From: Isoetes taiwanensis
Taxonomy: Eukaryota > Streptophyta > Lycopodiopsida > Isoetales > Isoetaceae
Direction: 5' to 3'
Length of the DNA: 64,000 nt
Assembly (NCBI GenBank): GCA_021234155.1
Contig: JAJEKV010000010.1
Coordinates: 20,185,418 to 20,249,417, forward strand
A program made the position numbers and the translations under genes. Below the pieces are notes generated by a model. That model did not search any database, had not been told where the DNA came from, and saw nothing but the letters and a program-made list of their open reading frames with translations. Each line of letters begins with the position of its first letter. The stretch's first letter is position 1. Below, one piece after another: positions 1-12,436 of this stretch.

Positions 1-295
1 TTCTCAGTTGCATTATTCTGTTGTTTTGCTACATATTCTAAACGAGGTGCACCATGGACTACCACAGTCGTCGGATTCGTCGATCCTATGGCCCAGATCG
101 TATGTTGCGGCTTCTGGGCACCTCTCGTTTCGCTTGTAGTCATTTATCATTGGAGGCGCCTATAATTTTGAATTATAAAATACGAGTTCGCCTAAGGTTT
201 TGAGAGAATATTTAACCTCTATATGGCTTAGCCTAAGATTTTAGAATATGAAATACGGGGGTTCGAACCTCTACCAAAATAACTCAATGTCCTAA
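1..295 (+). repeat. Dispersed repeat R, copy 1 (tRNA-like stretch inside)
   Basis: Positions about 30-215 match, in reverse complement, 35665-35875 near LINE-C. Shared landmarks are the run around 'ctaaacgaggtgcacc', 'gtcattta' and 'aaatacgagt'. Positions 225-270 hold 'atggcttagcctaag' followed about 35 bases later by 'gggttcgaacctc', which resemble the A and B boxes of a tRNA promoter, so the repeat may be SINE-like. No protein is encoded. The left end may lie outside the window. Confidence 0.6.
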
Positions 296-2455
296 TAAGA
301 CTACTTTAACCAATATACCCAGCGAGCTAATGTGATTATTTTTTACCTTGAATCTATGTTTGTGTTTATAACAACCCATTCAATTGTTTTAGGGATATAT
401 GGTCTATGGTTTTGGGAATTGTTATTTTTCATCCATATCAAATCCCGCTAGAGCCCCCTGTTATTTTGCTACATATTCCTATGCTCAGAAAGATACAAAA
501 TAGTAAGCAAAGATAGAGTTCCTAATCAAGATATGAATATAAAAACATTACAAAAAACTCTACCGTTTTAAGATTTAGAGCACCGTACCTTTGTAGCTGG
601 GACATGTCCCATTTCGCCCTGCCCTGAATAATTCATGTCTAATACTTGCTTGTAGTGCCATGAAGCTTGACCATAAGAGGAAAGTCATTCTTGCATCATT
701 CTGTACTATTTCCATTTTAGGATTAAAACTTCAGGGTTGTGGTTGAAGCCGCAAGCATGGCTCAATTTTTTGCTTAACTCCAGGATAGTTGAATGGAGCA
801 AGGGATGCAGATTTATGCATACGGCTACAAACTATTAATGTCAGTACAACCGTAAAGAACTGGCTCGAAATTCAGCAAATTCATCTGCGTAGAATTTCTT
901 GCGGCTTGAAGTAATGGCCAATTTCAAAGAAAGTACATCATTTACAGTCATTCACAAACGTTTTATGCACAATAAAACATCAAAGCTAACATAGATTCGT
1001 AAAGCCTGCAGCAAAAAATAGATATGCGGTAAACTTAAGACAGAGAAATGGATTTGGATAGAGAAATGCACAATGCACATTAGAAGAATGGCACACTGGC
1101 CTGTGGCAAGCAGGTCACAATAAATTCATGGATATAAATAGTATAGCACAACTAAGTCCCTAAGTTGCAAATTTGTGGAAATAGTGCTTTGTTATAAAAG
1201 AATGGCATAGAGCCGATCAGCTGAACACCATCGTTTGGGAGGATCCTGAAACCATGAGAACATGGACAAACCTGGATAAGACAACTATCGAAGAAGAATG
1301 CCAAAGAAACGTCAAAGACGAATGCCAAACTTGAACTCGCCCTAAACCGTGTCTTTCCATTTATTTTCAATGGCGTAACAGTATACCCCTTGGTTTGAAT
1401 GTTATACATTACGCCCCATGGTTTTCCATGTGGCATGCCACGTGGCAAGATCTGGGCCATCCATGGGTGTGGTGGGATATGGAACAATCTCAGCCGTCGA
1501 TTGGGACGGAGGGACAGACAGACGCCATGGTTTTATAATATAGGTTTTATAATATAGAATTTCAACCTCACCATCAAATTCAACAACAAGTTTCTTATCT
1601 CACCGCAAGTCTCCCATTTTCATCCAAGCATGACTTCCTCTGCAAGGTAAGGATTTTTCCAAAAGGCTAGTTTAGGATATGAGAATTAAGAATGGGTGGA
1701 AACATGGAAAGGATTTGAAAATTGTTTCAGTTCAGGATCACTAAAATTCTAGAATATACAACAATACAATACTCCAGAAGAAAGGAAATCCAAATAGGCT
1801 TGGATTTCTTCCTTCTACAATTTCCATTTCTATTCCAAGATTAATCCAAGGCTTTACTCTAATTCATCATACCAGACCAAAAGCATCATATGCAAGCACT
1901 AGCAATTCTCAATAGCATACAAAACCACGCAGATAAACACTTTATCCTTGGTGACCTGCAAGCTCCAATGAGAGGAACGTAGCTCTGATATCAATTATTA
2001 TGAAAGACCTGTACTTCCTGCAAACTTTGACAAACGTAGGAGACAAAGTCAAATACATTCGAGGTAAGTTAATAGATACTGCAACTTCTGACACATGTTC
2101 ATCATCCAACTGGGCTCCGACTTGATAGCACAAATAAGCAAGCTTTCTATGAAACCCAATCCTGAGAGTCTGACAGAACAATGGTTCTATCCTCTCTAGG
2201 TTTAACTTTGGATCTGTGCAAGAGCTATAGAAAGGATAAGAATCAAGGATTAACTCATTTTGGTAAATCTGGTACGGCAGAGGCAGAGTTAGTTGCTATA
2301 TGAGGATTCATTGTCAGGTTCCTCTCCTTTATAAAGCCCAAGCCCCTTTTCTTAATAATACCTCTTTCTTAACAATACCTTTTACCTTATTTTGCACACG
2401 ACCTATCTATGCCCTTTTTCATAAAGATAGATATTGATTCCCTTTATTGCTATTT
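296..2455. other. Intergenic, no gene recognised
   Basis: AT-rich DNA with only short ORFs that have no recognisable domain, no convincing splice-site pairs and no resemblance to the families found elsewhere in the window. I see nothing to annotate. Confidence 0.5.
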
Positions 2456-2458
2456 TCA

Positions 2459-2606
2459 AAGAATAGAATAGAATAGTTTTTTTAATGTCCACGGAGACCA
2501 ATAGGTCATGGGACCCATACAATGGGCTAGTACAATCATTACTACTAGGATTAAAAAACCCCTGCCTCGAAAGGTTTTCACGGGGAAAACCTTTGCAGTA
2601 ATGATG
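2459..2606 (-). mobile_element. LINE 3'-tail stub (LINE-E), extremely 5'-truncated
   Basis: Read on the minus strand this segment carries the 3' tail shared by the other LINE copies: 'aaggttttccc', 'ggggttttttaatcc', 'gggtcccat', 'attggtctccgtggac', then a short TTCTA repeat (seen on the plus strand as 'agaatagaatagaatag' at 2460-2476). The same order occurs at the ends of LINE-A (11430-11560), LINE-B (30145-30290) and LINE-D (46775-46948). No coding sequence precedes it, so it is a copy reduced to the 3' UTR, or a short non-autonomous element that borrowed this tail. Confidence 0.8.
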
Positions 2607-5130
2607 ATACTAGACAAGCGGAGATAATGACTATTGAGGGCTCAGTAATTGCAGACGTTTATCTAGAACCTCAAGTATGTATAATGCCAAGTCATGCACA
2701 TATGGTGCTCTGAGAACTCATAAGGTTTAATTCTAGAATATGTATGGAGAGATATTCTTTATGCTTGTTTGACTAATGGAATGATGTGCTAGCTTGTGCT
2801 CATCCGTCAAGTCTCTTGAACTGCTATGCCATAACAGAAGCATTGTTTCATTAGTTATGGACTTTTGCCTAGTCCATAAAATCATAAAATTGGTAAAAGG
2901 AGGGATTGAAACACCTTACAAATTGTTGAAATTGGTGAGAGGAGTAACCAACATTTTTAGCAGCAACAGACCTAAACCAGGCAGAAGAAACTTCCTCGCA
3001 TCATGAACATACCATCCACTTAAATACATCCAGGAAGAACAAACAAGGTCTGAAGAAATCCTCAAATGTTACAATTCTTTTATCTGCTATACTTCTATGT
3101 CATCATCAAGTTCTACCCTTCTTGGCCCTTCTCCATAATAGAGGAGAAATTCACAAGAAATGCAAAAAAAGTGTCCCTTGTGGTTATCTATTGTTTAGAT
3201 TTGGTTCTCCAGGCAAGTGGAAAACTTTTCAGATTTTTTTTCCAGGCAACTTTGGCCAAGGTTATGGGGAGTTTTACAGCCGACAAAATTTTCTGATAAC
3301 CCAAAAATTAAAAAATTTCCCTTAGTGTATGATTTCAGCACCAATTTGTAAGATTTTGAGAGTTTTTACAATCTTTCCTCCATCAGCTCTTCTTATCAGA
3401 TTGCATCTGTCGAAAACATGCATGCCACGATTTACTGTATCAAGTTTTGGAGTTTGGAAACACCTATGGTGGCCAAAACCCGTGGCTTCAGGCTTTCGGG
3501 TTGTAAAGCTTGGTTTAATGGCTCTTGCTATTGCTGTTGGCATTTTGAAAGCCAGAAAATGGCTATCATGTTAATCTAATGCTTCAAGAAATGTGATGAA
3601 GAGCCTTTAATGCTTATGCTGAGGAGGCCGAATTTGTTGTTTATGGCTATTTGTCTGTCTATGCATGCAAGCTTTGAAGGGTTTAATGAAATGCATGCCT
3701 CATTCTTTTCTAGATTTCAATTCCAAAAAGGTGTGTTTAAGGTTTTAATTTGCCAAATGTCCTTGAACATTTCGTATGTCTTTTACTGCTTTGATTTGTT
3801 TGGGCCTATGCGCAGGTTTGGGTCTTTGAGAGAGCTTCCAAATATAACTATATATTTGCAACAAACTCAAACTCTAAGAGCCAGTTCCAGGAGAAAAGGC
3901 ATGATTCAATTCAACAGGATTCAAGGAGTTCCTTTGTCATTCTTCATCTATGTATGATTTTCTATGTCATATGTGATAGTCAATTCCACTTTTTCATTTT
4001 CCGTTTTGTCCTTGCAGAGGCTGCCAGTTTCTTAGCAGAGCCAAGAGGAATCATTAGATTCATGTTTGGCGTAATGTTCTATCATCACATTTTGGCTGCA
4101 TCATCTAATGATCCAAAGTATTCAGGGACGTTGCAGGTTAGATCCATGTACTGTTCAAATGTTTCTATTGGCATGGTATGCAAAGGTTCAATTCTATGTC
4201 CTCCCATTCAGGTTTATGTACTTTCACATTCTTCTATCTTGCTATATTCATGTCAACCAGCCAAGATTCTGAGGTGGAACTCTTCCATCACATGCCATAA
4301 GGGATGTAAGATGAATAGGGGACTGAAGCATCTCACATCAAATGCATGTACAAAAGACTAAATTCCTTCTGCTCTAACTTATATTGCAAAACTAAGTCCC
4401 TTTGGTGCACATGGTAAATATTGACAGTAGATTTGCTTCTTTTATAGCTATTTAGATTTCTATCATCCATTTCTTTGTTTTGTGCTTCATATCTGCCTTC
4501 TTGTTGCTACATGAGGCATCCTGTTAATGTGAATGCATGGCAGCCTGATCTTGGCTCAACAATTTATTGTTGCTATATCAATAGTCGTGTATCTTTATTT
4601 CCTTGTATATCATACATATATTAGATCCCCAAGATTGCAGTAAAATGTAGAAGTTTTACTCTCAAATTCGATTAGAGAGTACTTATTAGATGCGATTCAC
4701 CTTATTGGTCTTATTTTAAAGAGTCATCGAAGCCAGTAGAGATGTATAAAAGTCTGCCAATGTAGAAAAATGGAGATTTTGTAGTGCACTGGTAAATTTT
4801 GCATTTTGCAAGCAACCTTTGTAAACATCGCCTTGAATTTTAAGCTGCCAATAGAGGATACGATCCACCACGTCAAGTATGTTACAAGGTAATATTTGCT
4901 TCTACAGTTTGCTATATTTCTAGCTTGTGCTTTATGTAAATGCTAAGTGATTTGAAGAGTTCCAACAATTCAAAATCTATCTAGAAGGCTAGAGAGAAGC
5001 ATGTGACATACCTCTCTTTTTGCCTGTGATATGCTTAAGAGAATCCTTTGTCTTGATATTAAAAAAAAAACTGACTGACCTATATCAGCAACATCACATG
5101 GATATTAGAGTTGAAGGCTACTAGGTTAGT
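2607..5130. other. Intergenic, no gene recognised; contains a diverged repeat
   Basis: No ORF here has a recognisable domain. Positions about 3180-3310 resemble 60590-60725: both contain 'attgttta.atttggtt', a 'gccg.caaaattttc' core and 'cccaaaaat/gccaaaaat'. This is a diverged, undefined dispersed repeat, and 51550-51660 shares part of it. The rest is unremarkable. Confidence 0.4.
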
Positions 5131-5257
5131 TGTTCCTTATTTGCTAGGTGTTCATTATTTGAGAAAAGTAGCACTGTGAAGAGTGCGGGGAAATTGGCAT
5201 TGAGATTGCATAGATGTTCCTTATTTGCTAGATGTTCATTATTTGAGAGAAGTGCAC
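5131..5257. repeat. Local direct duplication, offset about 83 bp
   Basis: The segment 'tgttccttatttgctagg' with the following 'tgttcattatttgaga' occurs at about 5131 and again at about 5214 with a few substitutions. It is a short tandem duplication in non-coding DNA. Confidence 0.7.
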
Positions 5258-6436
5258 TACAGATCTGCATATAGTTTTGTATCAGAAGCACTTGGCATAA
5301 CTGTCTTCATGTTTTACATGTTTTGATTCGTATAAGTCTTACATATGATAACGCTGAATTATTTTATATTTTGATATGCCATCAGAATCCAGCTTTACAT
5401 CCTCTTATAATGTAAAGAAACTGATTAATGCCAACAAGTCCTGGGGGACATCTAATAATTTCTGGGGCAACTATGAGATTCACATTCAAACATGGCAGAA
5501 GCATCGGGCTTATGTGTTGCTTGGAATGTAATACGTGCAAATGTATGTGAGATATATTGTACTTAAATTTTTGTCTTATACTTCCTATGCTGCAACGAAA
5601 CATGTAAACATACCGTATTTTACATAGTTCTATTTCATGGATGCTTCTTGAGGTGTATTAATTTAGTCTAATAACTCTAATCATTGTTAAAGAACAAGTT
5701 AACGTTGGTCTCTCCATTTTCTTCGCATAAGCCATTGGTGCCCTTTTGGCAAAGCTTACAGATTCTACTTCTATTATGTGGCTTCTGAACTTCAAATATG
5801 ACTTATAACTCATGCAAGCCAACACATAAGACTTCCATGCCAAAGATGGAAAAGTATCTTATTTGCATGGATATTTAGCCTTGGAAATGTTGCTCTAACA
5901 TAAGCCATGTCTAAGCCTTGGAATGCTGCTTATGCCAAAACAAATATAAATCTGGCTTATTTTAGGACAAATATTATACTTCAGAGAAAACATAGCAGTT
6001 CATTGAAATCTATCGGTGACCCTTGAAGTGTTGCTCATAGGAATGTTGCTTTGGGACAAATAGGACAGGGAAAAGTTTCAGTTGTTTATTTGCAAAAGTT
6101 TTGGTGGTTGTTTTTGTGTGTATGTGAGGGGGGAGGGCATTTGACTTACATGAAAGAGTTATCAAATTGTAATTCGTATGTTCAGATTCATAGAAGGCAC
6201 TTAACCAACCACGGCTTAGGGAGCCAGTATGGCATTATTCGTGTATTGTGCTTTTGAAACTAAAATGATGAAATTAGGGAGGAGTCACAATATCTCTGAA
6301 AATGTGTTCCTTCCAAATTTAATCCTTATTCCATAAGTTTTGGTTAGACATACATGACGGGTCTTCCTTTGGAATTCTTTGCTTACCCATTATTAAACAC
6401 CACTACCCTTCTTATTTGGGACATGCATTGCCTATA
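5258..6436. other. Intergenic, no gene recognised
   Basis: Short ORFs only, none with a recognisable domain or a consistent exon structure. I see nothing to annotate. Confidence 0.45.
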
Positions 6437-6605
6437 TCCCATCTAAAAAACGTCCTCTCCCTATCATGCCCCTCTATCAAGAAATGTTTTCTTTGTGTTC
6501 TTCACCTGACTCCTACATTACATATTTTCCATCCTAAAAACGTCCTCCCCATCATGCCCCTCTAACAAGAAATGATTTTCTTTGTATTTTTTACACCACT
6601 CCTAT
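6437..6605. repeat. Local direct duplication, offset about 95-100 bp
   Basis: The string 'aaaaacgtcctc' followed by 'atcatgcccctct', 'caagaaatg' and 'ttttctttgt' is present twice, with small indels. It is a non-coding tandem duplication. Confidence 0.65.
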
Positions 6606-6848
6606 GCATATCTCCAATGTATTTGACAATAAGTTGTCCATGAAAGGGAGTATTAGGTCTATTAGTCTAAATGTCATTAGGTATGAGGCATATACGATCA
6701 CATTCGATGAAACATACTACACTTACAGTTTAGTTTAATCAACATGGGGATTCATGTAGTAACTAAGTGATTGAGGCACTTGCATCTCAACCCATTATCT
6801 AAAGTTCTCCAACTATTATTCTTCCTTTTCTTAATTTCTCAAATTACC

Positions 6849-7404
<556 letters not shown>

Positions 7405-7510
7405 GGCATGCGCATGCAGCATGTGTTTTTACATGTGCTTGTCACATGAGCATGTGATATGCACATGTCGCATGCGCATGCAACATGCTCATAGACATGC
7501 ATTTTGGCAT
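7405..7510. repeat. CATG/GCATGC-rich palindromic stretch
   Basis: About 100 bp dominated by CATG and GCATGC words, including 'gcatgcgcatgc' twice (near 7408 and 7469) and interleaved 'acatgtg'/'cacatg' dyads. Many overlapping hairpins are possible, and alternating purine-pyrimidine runs are frequent. ORFs on both strands (7320-7585) are by-products. Origin unknown. Confidence 0.6.
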
Positions 7511-7569
7511 CGACAACCAGGCATCTTCGAAGAACATATTCGAAGAACATATTGGATTTTTATTTTTCC

Positions 7570-7625
7570 CGAGCCTTTAGTCTAGTGGTAACACACTAGT
7601 CTTAGAACAAGTTCGAGACTGCCCA
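7570..7625 (+). repeat. tRNA-like (SINE-head-like) sequence upstream of LINE-A
   Basis: The string 'ttagtctagtggtaacac' resembles the D-arm/A box of plant tRNAs ('gtctagtggta'), and 'aagttcgagact' about 25 bases later resembles a B box. No complete cloverleaf can be drawn, so it is not a functional tRNA gene. It may be a SINE head or a tRNA-derived piece joined to the 5' side of LINE-A. Decayed LINE ORF1 sequence is an alternative explanation. Confidence 0.35.
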
Positions 7626-7652
7626 GAGTCACACTATGCATTTGGAAGAGAA

Positions 7653-8009
7653 ATGCTCATCACAGCTACACCCGCACAACAGGAGGCACGCAGGCAGGAG
7701 CTTGTCAGGGTCAGAGGCATTCGCCACCAAGGGGGTGCCACAGGATTGGTTCGGGGCAGGATGCACATTTTTCGCCAGCCTGCTACTGCTGCAGACCCCG
7801 CAGCCCCAACCGCAGCTGAACGTGGCCCTGCTTCTGCTTCTCCTACCACGACCCCCCCTTCTCCTGCTCCTACTCCTACTCCTGCTCCCTCACGACCCAC
7901 GCCCTCTCAGCCACATGCTGCCTTCGCTCCATCTACTTCTCACTCAGCCTCTGCTTCCCATCCTCCCCCCGCGACTCAGGCTGCACATACCACGGCTGCT
8001 GACAAATAG
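7653..8009 (+). pseudogene. LINE-A ORF1, C-terminal fragment
   Basis: The residues 'QQEARRQELVRVRG' and 'GGATGLVRGRMHIFR' match the ORF1 end of LINE-D ('QQASRRQQLTQVRD', 'GGAAGLVRGKLRIFR'), followed by a Pro/Ala/Ser/Thr-rich tail and a stop immediately before ORF2, as in LINE-D. This is the end of the nucleic-acid-binding ORF1 protein of the element. The N-terminal part is absent, so it cannot make a complete product. Confidence 0.75.
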
Positions 8010-8012
8010 GAA

Positions 8013-8900
8013 TTGTGCCTCCGGGTTGTCTCATGGAATTGTCGAGGCTTCCCTTGGCAGAAGGGGGACAGTCTCAACTCCATGGCAGCCGATATGGATA
8101 TCATCTTTCTCATGGAGACATGGGAGCATGCTGGGCACAGGCTACCTGATCTGCCAGATTACCAACATTTCTCGGTCTTCAATACCTGTATAGGACAGAG
8201 GGGTCATGGTGGGGTTGCTTGCTACTACCGGACAACCTTGGCACATTCGGTTACCCTCCAGAAGACAGACAGACACAACCGGTACTTGTGGGTTCGTGTG
8301 CATAATAGCAGTGGCAACCCTCTTTTTCTGGCCGCCTGTTATTTCCCTCACGCAGAGAGCACCTTCTATCGCAGCCACTCCGATGCGGATAGGATGGACT
8401 CTTATGTCGATCTATATGATGACATACAGCAGCACAAGCATTTGGGTAGGGTCGTCCTTCTTGGGGATTTCAATGCACGGACAGGAGTAGAGCAGTCCAT
8501 GAGACTTGATCCCCTCGCTGACGATGTCCTGCAGCTACGTCCCGCATAGGCAACCTGGCCACGAGCATCGGATGACAGCCAGGTCACTCGCTTTGGCAGA
8601 CAATTGCTCCTACTATGTGGTATTTTGACTTGATAATTTGCAACGGTGTGTCACAATGGCCCGCTTCTCGCAAGTGCACATGCAGACAGGACAATCAGGG
8701 GGGAGGGTCTAGTGTGGTGGACTATGTGCTCATAGTTGCGCAAGATATGCATCTCATCAGTCGTTTCGGGGTGGGGCACAAGCCGGTCGGGATGAGGAGG
8801 TCGATTCGAGATCACCTCCCACTTTATTTGGACATGGTTTGGCAAGTGCGCGGGAACCCCCACTATACCGACCCCTCGCCATCCTCGGTTTGCGACTAGA
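8013..8900 (+). pseudogene. LINE-A ORF2, AP-type endonuclease domain
   Basis: The frame opened at 8013 contains the exonuclease-endonuclease-phosphatase fold landmarks: 'VSWNCRGFP' near the start, 'FLMETWEH' (metal-binding Glu), 'GGVACYYR', 'ACYFPHAES' and 'LLGDFNARTG' (catalytic Asp/Asn). A stop falls at about 8547, after which matching sequence continues in another frame to the Asp-His end of the domain near 8810. In the family this domain nicks the target DNA to prime reverse transcription. It is not intact here. Confidence 0.8.
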
Positions 8901-9289
8901 TTATGGCGGCGGCTAGGACTACGTATCTGCCGAGATGCTCATGGGCGCCACTGCCCGGCAATTACTGCGGACCCCCACACTAGAAGCGTGAGCCAGACCG
9001 GTTGACCGCTATTACGGGATGCGGCGGGCGGGTGCTTTGGCGGACTTCCCCCCCCCCCGCCCCGCCCCGGCGTCGCCCGCTCGGGGGCGGCAACATTTCA
9101 GCGTAACCGATGGTTTGATGCGGAGTGTAAAACGCGGCGCCGGCTCCGTCACGATTACGGATCGGTACCGGCTTGCGAGGCCACCACACGATCTTGCGCC
9201 CATCGAAGGAGACAAAGTAGCGGTACCTTACCGAGCATCGTCGGGGAGATGTTGACTTTCTTTGGACACTCATCTTGAACCTTTTGGCG

Positions 9290-11245
9290 CGAGTGCTTGA
9301 AGGCCAGCCCGACCCTCGAGGGGACATCACACCGGGCGGTGGGAGCGTACTTGCGGCAGCTCTATGACCCACCGAGGGGGCAGCGTCGCCCATACCCCCG
9401 CCGGGATGGCTCCCCATTAGTTTCGCGGAGGAGGATGTTGTGGAGAGCACCTGCTTGGCTGGCTAATGGGAAGGCGGTGACCTCGATGGTATCTGCGGCC
9501 TTGAGGCCCGTGGCCGGTGCGATCCTTACTACCATTCAACGAGCATTACGGGGAAGGTTTCCCCAGACAATGGACCAAGCGGGGTTGTCCCCATTCACAA
9601 AGGCGGGCGACCCCACCTGTCCGGCCAATTCCAGGGACGATCATGGTCGATTCGGTATTTGCCAAACTGTTGGGTGGCATTCTCGGCGATGGAGTTGACC
9701 CCTTTGGGCAGAAGGCGGCCGATGTCGCGAGCCCTCACACAAGCGGGGCTTTAGACCCCGCCACTCAGCGATTGACCATATCTTTGCTTAATGCGGGCGA
9801 TTGAAAACAAAAGGAATCATCGGGCGGGACTTGTATTCTTTGCATTGTGGACGCTGAAAGGCTTTTTGATCTGGTCCCGGGGAAAAGCTATGGGCTAGAT
9901 CTGCGTCAGGCAACCCGCCGATTTGCAAGGTGAATGCCATATCTGGTCGTATGAGAGTTGTTTTGGCGGGGATGCAGCCGACGGGCCGAGCATTCAAAAG
10001 AGTGGTATCGGGTCCGGCGGGGCTGCCCCTCTCACCAACACTTTTGGCCTCTACATTGATCCGGTTAGAGCCTTGGCTTCTGCGAGCATGGGGGATGGCA
10101 TACGACTTTTGCACCGGGTCATCGCCGGCTCATCTATGCGGACGATGTTGACCTTCCGCCCACACCCCAGTTTGCTATGCGGTCTCATCCGGATGCCCTA
10201 GACACATTACGTGGGGCTACGGACATACGCGTGAATTTGGCCAAGACCGGGGTGGTTCTCATATCCTCTTTGCGCCACCCCACGCCTCCTGCACTCACAT
10301 ATCGGGGACAGCCTGTGGAGGTCACGCCCACCTACAAGTACATAGGGTGGAGTTCCCTCCTCGCTCTGTTGGGGGCGCCCATCCGCTTGCGGGTGACAAA
10401 GAAGTTGGAAAACAGCTTTATGCCACCTTGAGAACAATAGTCACCAGGTGAGCTCTATGATTGGGGCCATCGGTCACATCTGTTTGGGCAATCGGGTCGA
10501 ACTGCCCTTCATGACGGGTCGAGGTTTGGGGCCCGGTCGTCTCTTTGGTGACACGGAATGACTTGGAGCGGTGCGAGAAGGCATTTTTGGCACGGGCACT
10601 TGGGTGAAACCTTCGACCCCCTATCGGTCTCGCTGCAGAGCTGGATTCTTGCCGCCGGCTGGCAGCCCCTGATAGACACATCGTCTATTTTGAGAAAGTG
10701 GTTAATATGGGTGATGCTCGGCTCCGACTTTGGCTTCTGGCTGTGGCAATGGGCCCGCAGCCGCTCGGGGGCATGTTGGAGGGTAAGAGAGATCAGTGGT
10801 TCGCCCGGATGGAGCGTCGCGAGGAGCCGCAGTGCGTCTGCGAGGTGGACACAGAGGCCGATCGTGGCGGCCTGCTTGGGGAGTACCTAGGACGCTTGCT
10901 TCCTTGGCAAGCTCACGGGACCCGGCTCTAGAGCAGTCAAAGCGGCCCATTACAAGGAGCACATCAACCCGTGTTAGCTCGGGGCCCGCAACTCTACTGC
11001 GTTCCGGTACGCCCCTTGAAAAAGCCTTGAGACTCATTGCCTCCATTCGCGCCGGGTGCCCACCATCGCCGCATCGAGGCAGGCGGTGGATTGGGGAGCC
11101 CCGTAGGAGCAGGCTCTTTGGTCTTTGTCAAGCGGGTGCCATTGAGGATGAGTCTCACACTTTCGAGTTGCCTAGCATTGATCGGATCCAGGGCGGATCA
11201 CGGCTCCCTTTAATGGGAGGACTTGCCCCTACATTTGCTGGATGA
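9290..11245 (+). pseudogene. LINE-A ORF2, reverse transcriptase and C-terminus, heavily mutated
   Basis: Alignable to LINE-D only in pieces and in shifting frames: 'YLRQLYDP' (about 9346), 'LANGKAV' (9460), 'VDSVFAKLLGGIL' (9645), 'YKYIGWSS' (10335), 'LVNMGDARLRLWLLAVAMGPQ' as a mixed-frame match near 10698, 'IASIRAG' (11035) and 'CQAGAIEDESH' (11127), the last from the C-terminal zinc-knuckle region. Multiple frameshifts separate these blocks and the catalytic motifs are not preserved. No functional reverse transcriptase is possible. Confidence 0.75.
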
Positions 11246-11560
11246 ACACACCGTCGATGCGTGCTCGGGGTCATACATTGAGGAGGTACTAGATCGCAAG
11301 CTCACCTTTGCCCCTTTGGCTGCCCGTGATCGAGGGCACTACTAAAAATCTTGGTGCATGAGTGTATATATTTGTGTGTTTTTGTATTTTCTATATTGGA
11401 ACAGCTTGTCAGCAGGCTGATTGCTGCCACGGTTTTTCCCTCGAAAAGCCTTTGGGGCGGGGGTTTTTTAATCCGGGTAGTAATCCGCTTGCTGCGCTTT
11501 TGTATTGGGTCCCATAGACCGATTGGTCTCCGTGGACGATAAAAATACCTTCCTTCCTTT

Positions 11561-12081
11561 AGCTCACGATAAAATTCTTGTCCTTCATATGTAAGTCAGT
11601 TTTCAATCTTTGTTCTCATTTCTATTAGTTCCTGCCCTGCAATTTAGAGAAGTTCTAAATTTAAAAAAGGTCTAAATTGACACGTTGTTCGCAGCAATTT
11701 AAGATAGCCTACGAGTTGATATGTTCTTACCACAAGAATGTCGCCTCCATTGGACAGCTGCAATGTTCCTTCTCTTCGACCTGTAGATCCAGCTAATGCT
11801 ATGGATGATTCTGGCTAATTTAGCTAATGCTTGGCTGTAGATTCTGGCTAATCAACTTCTTTTGCTTCCATGGTGTGCATGTAGCATGGATCCAGAGACT
11901 GGATGGACCATAAGACAGAGATCTGAAATTGCCGCTTGGTCAAATCTGTTGTTGTTTGTATTCTATTCGGAGCAAATGCTACGAAATCTGCCGAAAATGG
12001 TTCTAGCTCGAATCACAAGTTTCTTCTAAATCCGAGATGAACTAATGCATGTGTTAGTCATACTTCTAGGTGGTTAGTGCC
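11561..12081. other. Intergenic, no gene recognised
   Basis: AT-rich spacer between LINE-A and the 9.3-kb element. No ORF of note. The last four bases before the element (12082-12085, GTAA) are the left copy of its putative target-site duplication. Confidence 0.45.
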
Positions 12082-12085
12082 GTAA
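12082..12085. repeat. Putative target-site duplication GTAA, left copy
   Basis: The four bases directly outside the left terminal inverted repeat are GTAA, as are the four directly outside the right one. A 4-bp match alone could be chance. Its exact abutment to both 32-bp termini supports it. Confidence 0.6.
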
Positions 12086-12117
12086 AACCACGATTCCATT
12101 ATTTTGAAATTATTCCA
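12086..12117 (+). repeat. Left terminal inverted repeat of the 9.3-kb element
   Basis: Begins AACCACGATT and ends ATTATTCCA. It pairs with the reverse complement of 21369-21400 at 29 of 32 positions; all three differences are C/T or A/G transitions. Confidence 0.8.
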
Positions 12118-12140
12118 TCATTTTGAAATTATTCCATCAT
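12099..12140 (+). repeat. Subterminal tandem repeat at the left end
   Basis: The 20-base word 'ttttgaaattattccatcat' is present twice in tandem from inside the left terminal repeat, with a third partial beginning. The right end has the equivalent word once. Subterminal repeats of this kind are commonly transposase-binding sites in DNA transposons; that role is inferred here. Confidence 0.6.
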
Positions 12141-12436
12141 TGTGACAACCCCAATTTCAACAATGTGGAATTGCATGTAAATACTTTTTATTATCAGCCT
12201 TAATTCTAACAGGTCTCAAATTACAAAACACTTATCACAAGCCAGTATTCCACATTCAAGTAGATGTAACTCAAGTAGATAATCACAAGCTAGTATTTCA
12301 CATTCAAGTAGAGTAAGATACTCATATACTGAAAGTAAGATTACAATGAAATCACGAAGACAATGAAAATGCACTGAAAGTAGGATTACAATGAAAGTAA
12401 GATTCACATCATAAGATACTCATGAACTCTCGTACT

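Larger units (their letters stand above)
7630..11560 (+). mobile_element. LINE-A, decayed GC-rich non-LTR retrotransposon copy
   Basis: Collinear with LINE-D (42.6-46.95 kb): end of ORF1 (7653-8009), AP endonuclease (8013-8900), reverse transcriptase (about 9400-10450), C-terminal part (10690-11240) and the family 3' tail (11430-11560, with 'attggtctccgtggac'). The 5' end lies inside the ORF1 C-terminal domain, so the copy is 5'-truncated. From about 8880 the sequence becomes strikingly GC-rich (for instance the C-run at 9048-9057) and is full of small indels relative to LINE-D, while the first 900 bases keep long open frames. No simple repeat tail like that of LINE-D is seen. Confidence 0.85.

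Noticed and set aside
3610-4361. Two overlapping plus-strand ORFs of 115 and 135 codons
   Set aside because: No domain, no codon-like composition and no homologous region in the window. Probably chance ORFs.
7636-8193. 185-residue Leu/Pro-rich ORF
   Set aside because: Out-of-frame shadow of the LINE-A ORF1 tail and endonuclease start.
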